Shown here one piece after another: positions 25,986 through 34,476 of a stretch of DNA of 58,446 bases (the stretch's first letter is position 1; every line of letters begins with the position of its first letter). The translations under genes were made by a program, and so were the position numbers. The stretch is from assembly GCA_018716485.1 (NCBI GenBank), contig DVJY01000003.1, positions 1-58,446 on the forward strand, in the 5' to 3' direction. The notes beneath the pieces are model-generated. The model did not search any database. It was not told where the DNA came from and saw only the letters and a list, made by a program, of their open reading frames with translations. This DNA is from Candidatus Scybalocola faecipullorum (lineage in GTDB: Bacteria > Bacillota > Clostridia > Lachnospirales > Lachnospiraceae).

Positions 25986-28628
25986 GTGAGAAAAAAATAT
26001 GGTGTAAATGAACTGCGCCGTATGTTCCTTGAATTTTTTGAGAGCAAGGGACATCTGGCAATGAAAAGCTTTTCATTAATCCCGCATAATGACAATAGTT
26101 TGCTGCTGATTAATTCAGGTATGGCGCCTTTAAAGCCTTATTTTACAAAACAGGAGATCCCGCCGAGAAATCGTGTGACCACATGTCAGAAGTGTATCCG
26201 TACAGGCGATATTGAGAATATCGGAAAGACAGACCGTCACGGCACATTTTTTGAAATGCTCGGAAATTTTTCTTTCGGTGATTATTTTAAACATGAAGCG
26301 ATCGCATGGAGCTGGGAGTTTCTGACAGAAGTGATCGGCCTTGAAAAAGACCGCCTTTATCCGTCTGTGTATGTGGATGACGATGAGGCGTTCGATATTT
26401 GGAATAAAGAAATCGGTATTCCGGCTGATCGTATATTCAAATTCGGTAAAGAGGACAATTTCTGGGAACACGGCGCAGGTCCGTGCGGCCCATGTTCTGA
26501 AATTTACTATGACCGCGGTGAAAAATACGGCTGCGGGAAACCGGGCTGTACAGTTGGCTGCGACTGCGACCGCTATATGGAAATATGGAACAATGTATTT
26601 ACCCAGTTTGAGAGTGACGGCAAAGGCCATTATGAAACACTGGCAAGTAAAAATATTGATACAGGTATGGGACTGGAACGTCTGGCATCTGTCGTACAGG
26701 ATGTGGATTCCATTTTTGATGTGGATACGATTAAAGCACTCCGCGAGGAAGTTTGTCGTCTGGCAGGCGTGAACTATAAAGAGGACCACCAAAAAGACGT
26801 GTCCATCCGTATTATTACAGACCATATCCGTTCAGTGACATTTATGGTTTCTGACGGTATTCTGCCGTCCAACGAAGGCCGCGGCTATGTGCTCCGCCGC
26901 CTGTTAAGACGTGCGGCACGCCACGGACGTCTGCTTGGCATACAGGGCAAGTTCCTGTCAGGTCTCAGCCACACAGTCATTGAGACTTCTAAAGACGGAT
27001 ATCCGGAATTGGAAGAACATAAAGACTATATTTTTAAAGTCATTACTCAGGAAGAGGATAAGTTTGATAAGACGATCGATCAGGGCTTATCTATCCTTTC
27101 AGATATGAAAGAAAAGCTGAAAGCAGAAGGCAAGACAATACTTTCAGGCGACGAAGCATTTAAATTATATGACACATATGGCTTCCCGATGGATCTGACG
27201 GAAGAAATTTTAGCCGATGACGGCATCAGCGTGGACAAAGACGGCTTTGCCAAGGCGATGGAAGAGCAGCGGGTGAAAGCGAGAAAAGCACGCAAGACGA
27301 CAAACTACATGGGCGCTGATGTGACGATTTATCAGTCCATCGATCCGGCCATCACAAGTACATTTGTCGGTTATGAATATACACAGTACACATCAGAAAT
27401 TACAGTGATGACGACAGAAGATGAGATCGTTCCGGCACTTTCCGACGGACAAAACGGCACAATTTTCACTCAGGAAACACCGTTTTATGCCACAAGCGGC
27501 GGACAGTCAGCAGATACCGGCTTTATTTACGGTCAGGACGCTGTCTTTGAAGTCAAAGACACCATTAAACTTCAGGGCGGAAAGATCGGTCATGTCGGCA
27601 CGGTCATTCAGGGCGTATTTAAAACAGGCGAAAAAGTAGACTTGAAAATTAACGAAGCACAGCGCAGGGCGAGCGCGAAAAACCACAGCGCGACCCACCT
27701 GCTTCAGAAAGCGCTTAAAGAGGTGCTTGGCAGCCATGTGCAGCAGGCTGGTTCTTATGTGGATGCACACCGTCTGCGTTTCGACTTTACACACTTTGCA
27801 CCGATGACGAAAGAAGAATTGGATAAAGTTGAAGCCATCGTCAATGAAAAGATTGAAGAGAATCTTCCGGTGCTGACAAAAGTCATGCCGATCGAGGAAG
27901 CGAAAAAGACAGGCGCGATGGCTCTGTTTGGTGAAAAATACGGCGATGATGTACGCGTTGTTTCCATGGGCGAATTTTCCAAGGAACTGTGCGGAGGTAC
28001 CCATGTTTCAAATACAGGAAAGATCAGTGTCTTTAAGATTGTTTCCGAGTCGGGTGTTGCGGCAGGCGTCAGACGTATTGAGGCGCTGACATCAAAAGGT
28101 GTCTTTGAATTCTATGATACGATTGAAAAAGAACTGGAAGAAGCGGCAAAAGCTGCCAAAGCGGAGCCGGCTCAGTTAGTGAAGCGCATTGAAACGATGG
28201 CGGAAGAAATCAAAGAACTTCAGTCTGAAAATGAAAAGCTGAAAAATAAAATGGCCCGCGAGGCGATGGGTGATGTCATGTCACAGATCCGTGAAGTCAA
28301 AGGCGTTAAACTGCTCCCTGTGAAGATGAGCGGTGTGGATATGGCAGCGCTGATGAATCTGGGCGATCAGCTGAAAGCAAAGCTGGGCGACGGCGTTGTC
28401 GTACTGGCTTCGGACAACGGAGGCAAAGTCAGTCTGCTGGCGATGGCGACGGACAGTGCAATGAAAGCAGGCGCTCATGCGGGTAATTTGATCAAAGGTA
28501 TTGCAAAGCTTGTTGGCGGCGGCGGCGGCGGACGTCCGAATATGGCGCAGGCCGGCGGCAAGAATGCGGCAGGCATCGATGCGGCGCTTAAAGAGGCGGA
28601 AAGCGTTCTGGAGGGACAGCTGCATTAA
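25986..28628 (+). CDS. alaS: Alanyl-tRNA synthetase
   Basis: 880 residues, full length. It charges tRNA-Ala in the cytoplasm. The class II catalytic core is at the N-terminus (FLEFFESKGH, SFSLIPHNDNSLLLINSGMAP, GDIENIGKTDRHGTFFEMLGNFSFGDYFK). The editing domain has the metal motif HSATHLL near residue 567 and CGGTH near 673. A coiled coil (LEEAAKAAKAEPA to KLKNKMAREA) and a C-Ala domain with a Gly-rich GGGGGGRP follow. An upstream in-frame ATG (25971) lies before the GGGAGG site, so GTG 25986 (spacing 7) is the start. There is no T-box in the leader. Confidence 0.97.
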   Translation: MRKKYGVNELRRMFLEFFESKGHLAMKSFSLIPHNDNSLLLINSGMAPLKPYFTKQEIPPRNRVTTCQKCIRTGDIENIGKTDRHGTFFEMLGNFSFGDYFKHEAIAWSWEFLTEVIGLEKDRLYPSVYVDDDEAFDIWNKEIGIPADRIFKFGKEDNFWEHGAGPCGPCSEIYYDRGEKYGCGKPGCTVGCDCDRYMEIWNNVFTQFESDGKGHYETLASKNIDTGMGLERLASVVQDVDSIFDVDTIKALREEVCRLAGVNYKEDHQKDVSIRIITDHIRSVTFMVSDGILPSNEGRGYVLRRLLRRAARHGRLLGIQGKFLSGLSHTVIETSKDGYPELEEHKDYIFKVITQEEDKFDKTIDQGLSILSDMKEKLKAEGKTILSGDEAFKLYDTYGFPMDLTEEILADDGISVDKDGFAKAMEEQRVKARKARKTTNYMGADVTIYQSIDPAITSTFVGYEYTQYTSEITVMTTEDEIVPALSDGQNGTIFTQETPFYATSGGQSADTGFIYGQDAVFEVKDTIKLQGGKIGHVGTVIQGVFKTGEKVDLKINEAQRRASAKNHSATHLLQKALKEVLGSHVQQAGSYVDAHRLRFDFTHFAPMTKEELDKVEAIVNEKIEENLPVLTKVMPIEEAKKTGAMALFGEKYGDDVRVVSMGEFSKELCGGTHVSNTGKISVFKIVSESGVAAGVRRIEALTSKGVFEFYDTIEKELEEAAKAAKAEPAQLVKRIETMAEEIKELQSENEKLKNKMAREAMGDVMSQIREVKGVKLLPVKMSGVDMAALMNLGDQLKAKLGDGVVVLASDNGGKVSLLAMATDSAMKAGAHAGNLIKGIAKLVGGGGGGRPNMAQAGGKNAAGIDAALKEAESVLEGQLH

Positions 28629-28645
28629 TCGGGAAAGGATATTGA

Positions 28646-29971
28646 ATGAAAATAGTTCAAAAGGCTGCTGCTGTCATTTTGTCAGCAGCCATGTTTGTCG
28701 GACTTTATTTCGCATGTATGCATTATGCGGTGAATATACGCACATTTTATGTGGACAGCCCGGGGACAACTAACAGCAGCCTTGATTTTAAAGTCACTTC
28801 GATGGACCGGCTTATAGAGAATTATGTCAATACCGGATTGGAAAGAAATATTACCATCAGCGGTGTCGGTGATATTATGTTTCATGAGTGGCAGCTGGAG
28901 CGGGCATATTCTCAAAGCACGCAGACATTCGACTTTTCGGACAGTTTCACTTATATGGCGGATGCGCTTGAAGCTTCGGATTTGCTGATTGGCAATCTTG
29001 AGACGACGATAGCCGGAAAAAGCCAGGGCAAATATGAGAATTTTTACGGCTACGGCGCAAATCTGAATGACAACAATTTTAACTCGCCGGAAGCTGCGGT
29101 ACAGAATTTGGCCGATGTCGGGTTTGATGTGCTGTCTACGGCCAATGAACATGCGCTGGACAGTGGTACACAGGGACTTTTAAGTACACTGACCAATATA
29201 AGCAATACAGACATGACGGCTATTGGGACAAAAGCGGCAGCGGAAGATCCGGATTATGTGATGACCGACGTTTCCGGTATGAAAGTCGGTCTGATCGCAG
29301 CGACCAATGTGCTCACCACTGCGGCAGATGAGACAAATCAGGGGCTGATACAGACACTGGACGGCTATAATGAGGATAAAGTTCAGTCGCTGTGCGCGGA
29401 TATTCAACAGATGCGCAGTGAAGGCGCGCAGGCAGTGATCGCGGTGCTCCATTTTGGAGAACTGTATCAGGAGGACGCTGATGATCAGCAGAAAAATCTT
29501 GCCCATCAGCTGATCGAGGCCGGCGCGGATGTTGTCTTCGGCAGCCATCCCCATACACTGGAGCCGATAGAAATTTACCCGGTGACAGAAGATGACGGAA
29601 CGTCCAGAAATGGCGTGATTATCTATTCGATGGGCAATTTTCTGTCTTCTCAGCAGTATAAGGGCGGTACAGGCAACCGGGATATCGGCGGACTGTTCGA
29701 TATTGTTTTCGGAAAACAGGGCGATCAGGTCAGAATTAAGGAAATCCATGTGACGCCGACATATGTTAACTGGACGGACGATGCCATTGCAGTTGTTCCG
29801 GTATGTGAAGCCCATGATGCGCCGGAAACATTCGGGGATATTTTTGACAGTCAGGCACAGGCAAGAATCGATGCAGCCTATGAGACTGTCATACCGCAGA
29901 TATTTGAGCGCAGCGGTGTACAATATACCTATTCGGATTATAAATATAAAATTGTCGTTGAAAATAGTTGA
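28646..29971 (+). CDS. CapA family protein (poly-gamma-glutamate capsule synthesis-like metallophosphatase)
   Basis: 441 residues. Residues 8-28 form an N-terminal membrane anchor or signal peptide, and the rest should lie outside the membrane. The PGA_cap domain (about 68-380) shows ISGVGDIMFHEWQLER, LLIGNLETTIAG, GFDVLSTANEHALDSG, VIAVLHFGELY, GADVVFGSHPHTLEPIEIY and IIYSMGNFLSSQQ, the metal-binding pattern of calcineurin-like phosphoesterases. CapA takes part in poly-gamma-glutamate capsule formation in Bacillus, but no capB or capC gene is near, and standalone homologs are of unknown substrate. It follows alaS by 17 bp. The TGA stop lies inside the rpsU -35 box. Confidence 0.87.
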   Translation: MKIVQKAAAVILSAAMFVGLYFACMHYAVNIRTFYVDSPGTTNSSLDFKVTSMDRLIENYVNTGLERNITISGVGDIMFHEWQLERAYSQSTQTFDFSDSFTYMADALEASDLLIGNLETTIAGKSQGKYENFYGYGANLNDNNFNSPEAAVQNLADVGFDVLSTANEHALDSGTQGLLSTLTNISNTDMTAIGTKAAAEDPDYVMTDVSGMKVGLIAATNVLTTAADETNQGLIQTLDGYNEDKVQSLCADIQQMRSEGAQAVIAVLHFGELYQEDADDQQKNLAHQLIEAGADVVFGSHPHTLEPIEIYPVTEDDGTSRNGVIIYSMGNFLSSQQYKGGTGNRDIGGLFDIVFGKQGDQVRIKEIHVTPTYVNWTDDAIAVVPVCEAHDAPETFGDIFDSQAQARIDAAYETVIPQIFERSGVQYTYSDYKYKIVVENS

Positions 29972-29995
29972 CGAATTAAAAAAATATGCTATAAT
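29968..29995 (+). promoter_or_regulatory. Promoter of rpsU
   Basis: TTGACG (29968-29973), 16 bp, TATAAT (29990-29995). The -35 box contains the stop codon of the upstream CapA gene. The leader to rpsU is about 70 nt, with a GTTG/CAAC hairpin. Confidence 0.8.
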
Positions 29996-30072
29996 TCTAA
30001 TAGTGCTATGAAAATATACCCAGACAGTTGTATAAGCACAATACGCAACTGGAGGGAGGTAAGGTGTGAGCT

Positions 30073-30249
30073 ATGTCAAATGTCATCGTTAAAGAAAACG
30101 AAACTTTAGATAGTGCTTTACGCAGATTCAAAAGAAGCTGTGCGAAAGCCGGAATCCAGCAGGAAATTCGTAAGAGAGAACATTACGAAAAACCAAGCGT
30201 AAGACGTAAAAAGAAATCTGAAGCAGCTAGAAAGCGCAAATATAAATAA
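30073..30249 (+). CDS. rpsU: 30S ribosomal protein S21
   Basis: 58 residues: a short, very basic protein of the small ribosomal subunit that sits near the mRNA exit and helps initiation. The sequence is characteristic ([18 protein letters not shown], then a run of Arg and Lys ending AARKRKYK). GGAGGGAGG about 15 bp upstream and the AAGGTG nearer the ATG form a rich ribosome site. It has its own promoter and a terminator at 30286. In many Firmicutes rpsU precedes yqeY and the yqfC-yqfD genes; here yqfC comes next, without yqeY. Confidence 0.97.
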   Translation: MSNVIVKENETLDSALRRFKRSCAKAGIQQEIRKREHYEKPSVRRKKKSEAARKRKYK

Positions 30250-30285
30250 TTTTGCGGGCTGCGGGCGGTAAGAAAAATAAGAAAG

Positions 30286-30322
30286 GACATATTCTGTGTA
30301 AACGCGGATATGTCTTTTTTTT
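30286..30322 (+). terminator. Intrinsic terminator after rpsU
   Basis: GACATAT(TC) at 30286-30294 pairs with (GG)ATATGTC at 30306-30314, followed by eight T. It isolates rpsU from the sporulation genes behind it. Confidence 0.82.
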
Positions 30323-30408
30323 ATGGTTATAGAAAAGTGCTCTATTTTGCTTTGCGTGGAAGTTGGCTAAAGTAATATGGCTGCGGGGCAGCTGCTCGGC
30401 AATCATAA

Positions 30409-30436
30409 AAAGTGTATGCCGGACATAGGATATGTC
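30409..30436 (+). promoter_or_regulatory. Possible sporulation (sigma-E-like) promoter of yqfC-yqfD
   Basis: Between the rpsU terminator and yqfC, ATCATAAA (about 30403) and CATAGGAT (about 30424), roughly 13-16 bp apart, loosely match the sigma-E -35 (ATA) and -10 (CATACAAT) pattern. There is no good sigma-A promoter in this gap. In Bacillus subtilis yqfD is sporulation-expressed. This is a weak match made by eye. Confidence 0.25.
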
Positions 30437-30466
30437 AGATAATAATTTTCCGGGCGGAGGAGCGGG

Positions 30467-30793
30467 ATGGCAAATCGGCATAAAAAATTAAAAAAGGAAA
30501 AGCTGAGGGCATTTCCGCAAAAATCGGGCAGGCAACATTCGGTCACGCATACGCCTCTGGAATATGAGCAGAAAGAAATTTCGACCAAGACAGAGCCGAT
30601 GATCACAATGCGCGGCAGCAGGTGGATACATATTGAGAATTATGCGTCTGTCATTGAATACGGGGATAAAAAAGTGTCTGTTTCGGGGCAGGGATGGACA
30701 CTGCGCATTCAGGGCCTGCGTCTGAGAATTGCTTATTTTACAGAAGATGACATGCTTGTCTGCGGTATGATCCAAAATGTGGATTTTCTGTAG
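30467..30793 (+). CDS. yqfC: Sporulation protein YqfC (YabP/YqfC family)
   Basis: 108 residues. The second half is the YabP/YqfC domain: GSRWIHIENYASVIEYGDKKVSVSGQGWTLRIQGLRLRI and a final YFTEDDMLVCGMIQNVDFL. The first 40 residues are basic and probably disordered. The protein is linked to spore formation by family and by its fixed partner yqfD, which starts 15 bp later. GGAGGAG precedes ATG 30467. Its biochemical role is unknown. Confidence 0.9.
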   Translation: MANRHKKLKKEKLRAFPQKSGRQHSVTHTPLEYEQKEISTKTEPMITMRGSRWIHIENYASVIEYGDKKVSVSGQGWTLRIQGLRLRIAYFTEDDMLVCGMIQNVDFL

Positions 30794-30808
30794 GGAGGTG
30801 GACGCGCT

Positions 30809-31999
30809 ATGTTCAGACTGAAACGAAAGCTGCTGGGCTATGCCCACTGCCGCTTTTTGGGGGAATCTAAAGCTCGAATGATCAATATATGCAGAAAACA
30901 CCGGATTTATCTTTGGGATACGGCAGTTTTAGATGGAAAAGAAATGACTTTTTATATTTTAAAACAGGACATTAAAGAGGCGGAAAAAATTGCCCAAACG
31001 TGCGGCGGCACACTGTCGGTTCTTGACGTTTACGGGCTGCCGTCTGTACTCAAGTCAATGTTTGCCCATAAATTTTTTTATATCGGCGGCGGCATATGTG
31101 CGGCACTGGTCATTTTTATGTCAAGGTTTATTTGGAATGTGGAAATTACGGGAAATTCTTTTTATACAGACGAGACACTGGTACAATATCTTAACGAAAT
31201 CCGCTCGGGGCCGGGCACGCCAAAAGCATCTGTTGTTCCATCGGAAGTTGAAGAGGAACTGAGACTGAAATATCCGGGGATTACATGGGTGTCGGCAAGA
31301 ATTGTCGGTACAAAACTTAAAATTGAAATGGAGGAAGGCATACAGCCGCCGGAAACGATTCAGGAGGAAAAGGCGGTAATCACGTCAGATTATGACGGTA
31401 TGATTATCAGCCTGATGCTCAGAAGCGGTACGGCGCTTGTACGGCAGGGGGATGAAGTCAGCAAGGGTGATGTCCTTGTCGAAGGAAAAAATGATATTCT
31501 CAATGATGACGGGACAGTCAGAGAAACAAAAATTGTTGCCGCAGACGCGGATATTGTCATACGTACACGGATGAATGTAGACAGAACATACAGCCGAAAG
31601 TATGAAAAAAAGAATTATACGGGGGAGAAAAAAGTATCATATCTTTGGCAGATTGCAGGATGGCGTCTTTCACTGCCTGAAGTCGGAAAAACTGCGGAGA
31701 CTTTATATGAAGAAACAGTAACTTATAAAAAATTCAGACTGACGCCAAACTTTTATCTTCCTTTTGTTTCGGAAAAACGGATACGCACCTACTATGTGAC
31801 CGAAGAGGCATTATATACAGAGGAAGAAATCAAAGAAATCGCACAGTCAGATATCCAAAGACAGCTGGATGCTCTTACACAGTCCGGCGCCGAGATTTTG
31901 GAAAATCAGATAGAATATCAGATGTTTGATGACTACCTTAAGGTCGGAGGCTATGTGACCGCAGATATGCCGGCCGGTACACAGATTCAGGGAACATAA
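30809..31999 (+). CDS. yqfD: Sporulation protein YqfD
   Basis: 396 residues. A cytoplasmic lead of about 85 residues, one membrane segment at about 88-108 (FFYIGGGICAALVIFMSRFIW), then a large extracytoplasmic domain with the characteristic WNVEITGNSFYTDETLVQYL and GITWVSARIVGTKLKIEMEEG. YqfD is needed for efficient sporulation in Bacillus. GGGAGG at 30793-30798 supports ATG 30809. It is coupled with yqfC. In Bacillus the next gene is phoH; here an acetyltransferase gene intervenes. Confidence 0.92.
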   Translation: MFRLKRKLLGYAHCRFLGESKARMINICRKHRIYLWDTAVLDGKEMTFYILKQDIKEAEKIAQTCGGTLSVLDVYGLPSVLKSMFAHKFFYIGGGICAALVIFMSRFIWNVEITGNSFYTDETLVQYLNEIRSGPGTPKASVVPSEVEEELRLKYPGITWVSARIVGTKLKIEMEEGIQPPETIQEEKAVITSDYDGMIISLMLRSGTALVRQGDEVSKGDVLVEGKNDILNDDGTVRETKIVAADADIVIRTRMNVDRTYSRKYEKKNYTGEKKVSYLWQIAGWRLSLPEVGKTAETLYEETVTYKKFRLTPNFYLPFVSEKRIRTYYVTEEALYTEEEIKEIAQSDIQRQLDALTQSGAEILENQIEYQMFDDYLKVGGYVTADMPAGTQIQGT

Positions 32000-32029
32000 G
32001 AGACTGGAAAGGTTTTTAAGATATACAGC

Positions 32030-32058
32030 TTGTGAAAAAAGGTAAAATCGTCTATACT
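32030..32058 (+). promoter_or_regulatory. Promoter of the acetyltransferase gene
   Basis: TTGTGA (32030-32035), 17 bp, TATACT (32053-32058), 56 bp before ATG 32115. Confidence 0.6.
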
Positions 32059-32114
32059 GATTGAAACACTGTATTGAAAGACGTACAGTACTAAAAATGG
32101 AGAAGGAGAGAAAT

Positions 32115-32846
32115 ATGCAGTTAGAAACAGAACGATTAATTTTGCGGCCGTGGGAAGATAGGGACGCTGAAGAATTATATTCGTATCAAGCCTATATGCA
32201 AGAAAAAGTCTGTATCAGAAATGAAAGAGAAAGTGATTATCAAACCGTAGAGCAGATTACAAGAGAGGCTTTTTACAATATGTATGTCCCGGGATGTTTC
32301 GAGCATTATTTAGTGCATATCATGCGGGCGCATGAAGACTTTATTCCGGAACTGGACTTTGTTATAACCCTTAATGATGAAATTATCGGAAATATTATGT
32401 ATACAAAGGCAAAACTGACAGATGCAGACGGAAATCAAAAAGAAATTGTAACCTTTGGTCCGGTCAGTATTAAGCCAAAATACCAAAGAAATGGTTTTGG
32501 AAAAATGCTCATCGAATATTCTTTGGCACAGGCTGCAAAGCTTGGGTATGAAGCGGCGGTTATTTTCGGAAGTCCGTCAAACTATGTGAGCTGCGGATTC
32601 AAAAGCAGCAGAAAGTATCATATATGCAGCGAAAATGGAAAATATCCGGCGGCTATGATGGCAAAAGAACTGATTCCGGGAACATTTGACGGACGGCAGT
32701 GGATATACGGTGAAAGCTCTGTGATGAATATCAGCGAAGAAGCGGCTGCCCAATATGATGCGGCTTTAGAACCGATGGAAAAGAAGTATCAGCCGAGTCA
32801 GGACGAATTTTATATTATGAGCCATTCATTTGTCGAGGAGGAATGA
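32115..32846 (+). CDS. GNAT N-acetyltransferase, chimeric N-terminus
   Basis: 243 residues. From about residue 31 (VCIRNERESDYQTVEQITREAF) it is a YhbS-type GNAT with the acetyl-CoA loop VSIKPKYQRNGFGKMLIEYSL and a late SYVSCGFKSSRKYH-like element (here NYVSCGFKSSRKYH). The first 27 residues, however, read LETERLILRPWEDRDAEELY, the start of a different GNAT branch (RimJ/RimL). The likely original start of the YhbS-type part is Met28 at 32196, which has no ribosome site, whereas ATG 32115 has AAGGAG at spacing 6. So the gene seems to be a fusion of one gene's start with another's body. The substrate is unknown. It interrupts the yqfD-phoH order. Confidence 0.85.
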   Translation: MQLETERLILRPWEDRDAEELYSYQAYMQEKVCIRNERESDYQTVEQITREAFYNMYVPGCFEHYLVHIMRAHEDFIPELDFVITLNDEIIGNIMYTKAKLTDADGNQKEIVTFGPVSIKPKYQRNGFGKMLIEYSLAQAAKLGYEAAVIFGSPSNYVSCGFKSSRKYHICSENGKYPAAMMAKELIPGTFDGRQWIYGESSVMNISEEAAAQYDAALEPMEKKYQPSQDEFYIMSHSFVEEE

Positions 32847-32863
32847 CTCACAGGCCGGCATAC

Positions 32864-32892
32864 TTTACGAACGGCGCCTCATCTGATATAAT
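32864..32892 (+). promoter_or_regulatory. Promoter of phoH-ybeY
   Basis: TTTACG (32864-32869), 17 bp, TATAAT (32887-32892), 41 bp before the TTG start of phoH. Confidence 0.65.
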
Positions 32893-32932
32893 AAATACTT
32901 AGATTTAAAAAATATATAGAAGGAGATAGACA

Positions 32933-33940
32933 TTGGTAAGCAAAAATATAGAGCTGGATTCTTCGGCACAGATGAGTGCTATTTTCGGACCATGTGACAT
33001 AAATATAAAAACGATAGAAAAAACGCTTGATGTGGCGGTTATGTGCAGAGATATGGTGATGACAGTGGCCGGGGAGGAACAGGCAGTAAAAAGAGCTTCA
33101 GGGACAATAGAAACGTTAAAAAAGATGTTTGACAGCGGACAGCCGGTCAATGAACTGACAATCGGACAGGCAATGGAACTTGTGGAAGACGGCAGCGCCG
33201 ATGACGCAGTCACAGTCATGAAAGACGTCTTGACGATTACATTTAAGGGGAAGCCGGTCAAGTGTAAAACCATCGGCCAGAAAAATTATACAAAGGCAAT
33301 CGAAGAAAATACGGTAACAATCTGTACCGGTCCTGCAGGTACCGGCAAGACATATCTGGCGATTGCCATGGCTGTGGAGGCATTGAAAAGAGAAGAAATT
33401 TCAAGAATTATCCTGACGCGTCCGGCAGTAGAAGCGGGAGAGCATCTCGGTTTTCTTCCGGGAGACCTTCAGAGTAAAGTTGACCCTTATTTGAGGCCGC
33501 TCTACGATGCGCTTTTTGAAATGCTGGGAGAAGAGCGGTTTAACCGATGCCTTGAGCGGGGCATTATTGAAGTGGCTCCGCTGGCTTATATGCGCGGCCG
33601 GACATTGAGCAACAGTATTATTATACTTGATGAGAGTCAGAATGCCAGCTTGGAACAGCTGTTTATGGTGCTGACACGTCTCGGTGAAGGATCCAAAATT
33701 ATCGTAACCGGCGATGTGACCCAGATTGACCTGGCGGACAACCATTCCGGACTGGAAAAATGCGCGCATATTTTAAAAGGCATTGAAAATATCGCTGTCA
33801 TAGAACTTACAAACAGAGATGTTGTGCGCCATAAGCTTGTTAAAGATATTATTAAAGCATTTGAAAAATACCGTGCGCAGGAAGAACGCCGGAGCGGACA
33901 GAAAACATCGGGAAGAAACCAGACAAAACGGTTCAGATAA
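32933..33940 (+). CDS. phoH: PhoH family protein (PhoH-like ATPase)
   Basis: 335 residues. An N-terminal KH-like part (about 1-105) precedes a P-loop NTPase with Walker A GPAGTGKT (133-140), the family block TRPAVEAGEHLGFLPGD and Walker B IIILDESQNAS. PhoH proteins are cytoplasmic ATPases/RNA helicase-like enzymes whose gene regularly precedes ybeY, as here, which suggests a role in RNA or ribosome quality control. The start is TTG 32933, with AAGGAG at spacing 7 and no better ATG upstream. A basic, polar tail of about 25 residues ends the protein. Confidence 0.95.
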   Translation: MVSKNIELDSSAQMSAIFGPCDINIKTIEKTLDVAVMCRDMVMTVAGEEQAVKRASGTIETLKKMFDSGQPVNELTIGQAMELVEDGSADDAVTVMKDVLTITFKGKPVKCKTIGQKNYTKAIEENTVTICTGPAGTGKTYLAIAMAVEALKREEISRIILTRPAVEAGEHLGFLPGDLQSKVDPYLRPLYDALFEMLGEERFNRCLERGIIEVAPLAYMRGRTLSNSIIILDESQNASLEQLFMVLTRLGEGSKIIVTGDVTQIDLADNHSGLEKCAHILKGIENIAVIELTNRDVVRHKLVKDIIKAFEKYRAQEERRSGQKTSGRNQTKRFR

Positions 33941-33950
33941 GGAGGAAGGC

Positions 33951-34454
33951 ATGACCTTAAATATAGAAAAAGAAGTGGATACAGAGCTTGGCTTTGATTA
34001 TGAAAAAGTCATTCGCGACGTGGTAGAAGCGGCGCTGGAGTTTGAAGAGTGTCCGTATGAGATTGAACTCAATGTGATTCTTACTTCCAACGAAGAAATC
34101 GCGATGATCAACAGGGATTACAGAGATTTGTTCGTGCCGACAGATGTTTTATCATTTCCGATGATCGATTATATTGCGCCGGGAGATTTTTCTCAGCTGG
34201 ATACATACAATGAGGAAGATTATTTTAATCCGGAGACAGGAGAACTGATGCTTGGTGACATTATTATTTCTGTAGACAAGGTGATCGAGCAGGCGGACAA
34301 GTACGGACATTCAAAGGAGCGTGAGCTTGGATTTTTAACGGCTCACAGTATGCTTCACCTATTTGGCTATGACCATATGGAGCCGGAAGAGACCGAAGTG
34401 ATGGAAATAAAGCAGAGGGATATTCTTCAGCTCGTTCATTTGAATCGGTCATAA
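33951..34454 (+). CDS. ybeY: Endoribonuclease YbeY (rRNA maturation factor)
   Basis: 167 residues. A zinc-dependent RNase for 16S rRNA 3'-end maturation and ribosome quality control. The zinc motif is HSMLHLFGYDH, keeping all three His; the usual Gly after the first His is Ser. Upstream conserved parts are NREYR-like INRDYRDLFVPTDVLSFPM and LGDIIISVDKV. The frame is open far upstream into phoH, but GGAGGAAGGC directly before ATG 33951 defines the start. The gap to phoH is 10 bp, so the two form an operon. The dgkA/era genes that often follow are absent. Confidence 0.95.
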   Translation: MTLNIEKEVDTELGFDYEKVIRDVVEAALEFEECPYEIELNVILTSNEEIAMINRDYRDLFVPTDVLSFPMIDYIAPGDFSQLDTYNEEDYFNPETGELMLGDIIISVDKVIEQADKYGHSKERELGFLTAHSMLHLFGYDHMEPEETEVMEIKQRDILQLVHLNRS

Positions 34455-34476
34455 AAACAAGGAGGTTGTGAATGTG

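Noticed and set aside
26130-26825. 231-codon minus-strand frame opposite alaS
   Set aside because: Antisense to a certain gene; composition typical of a shadow frame.
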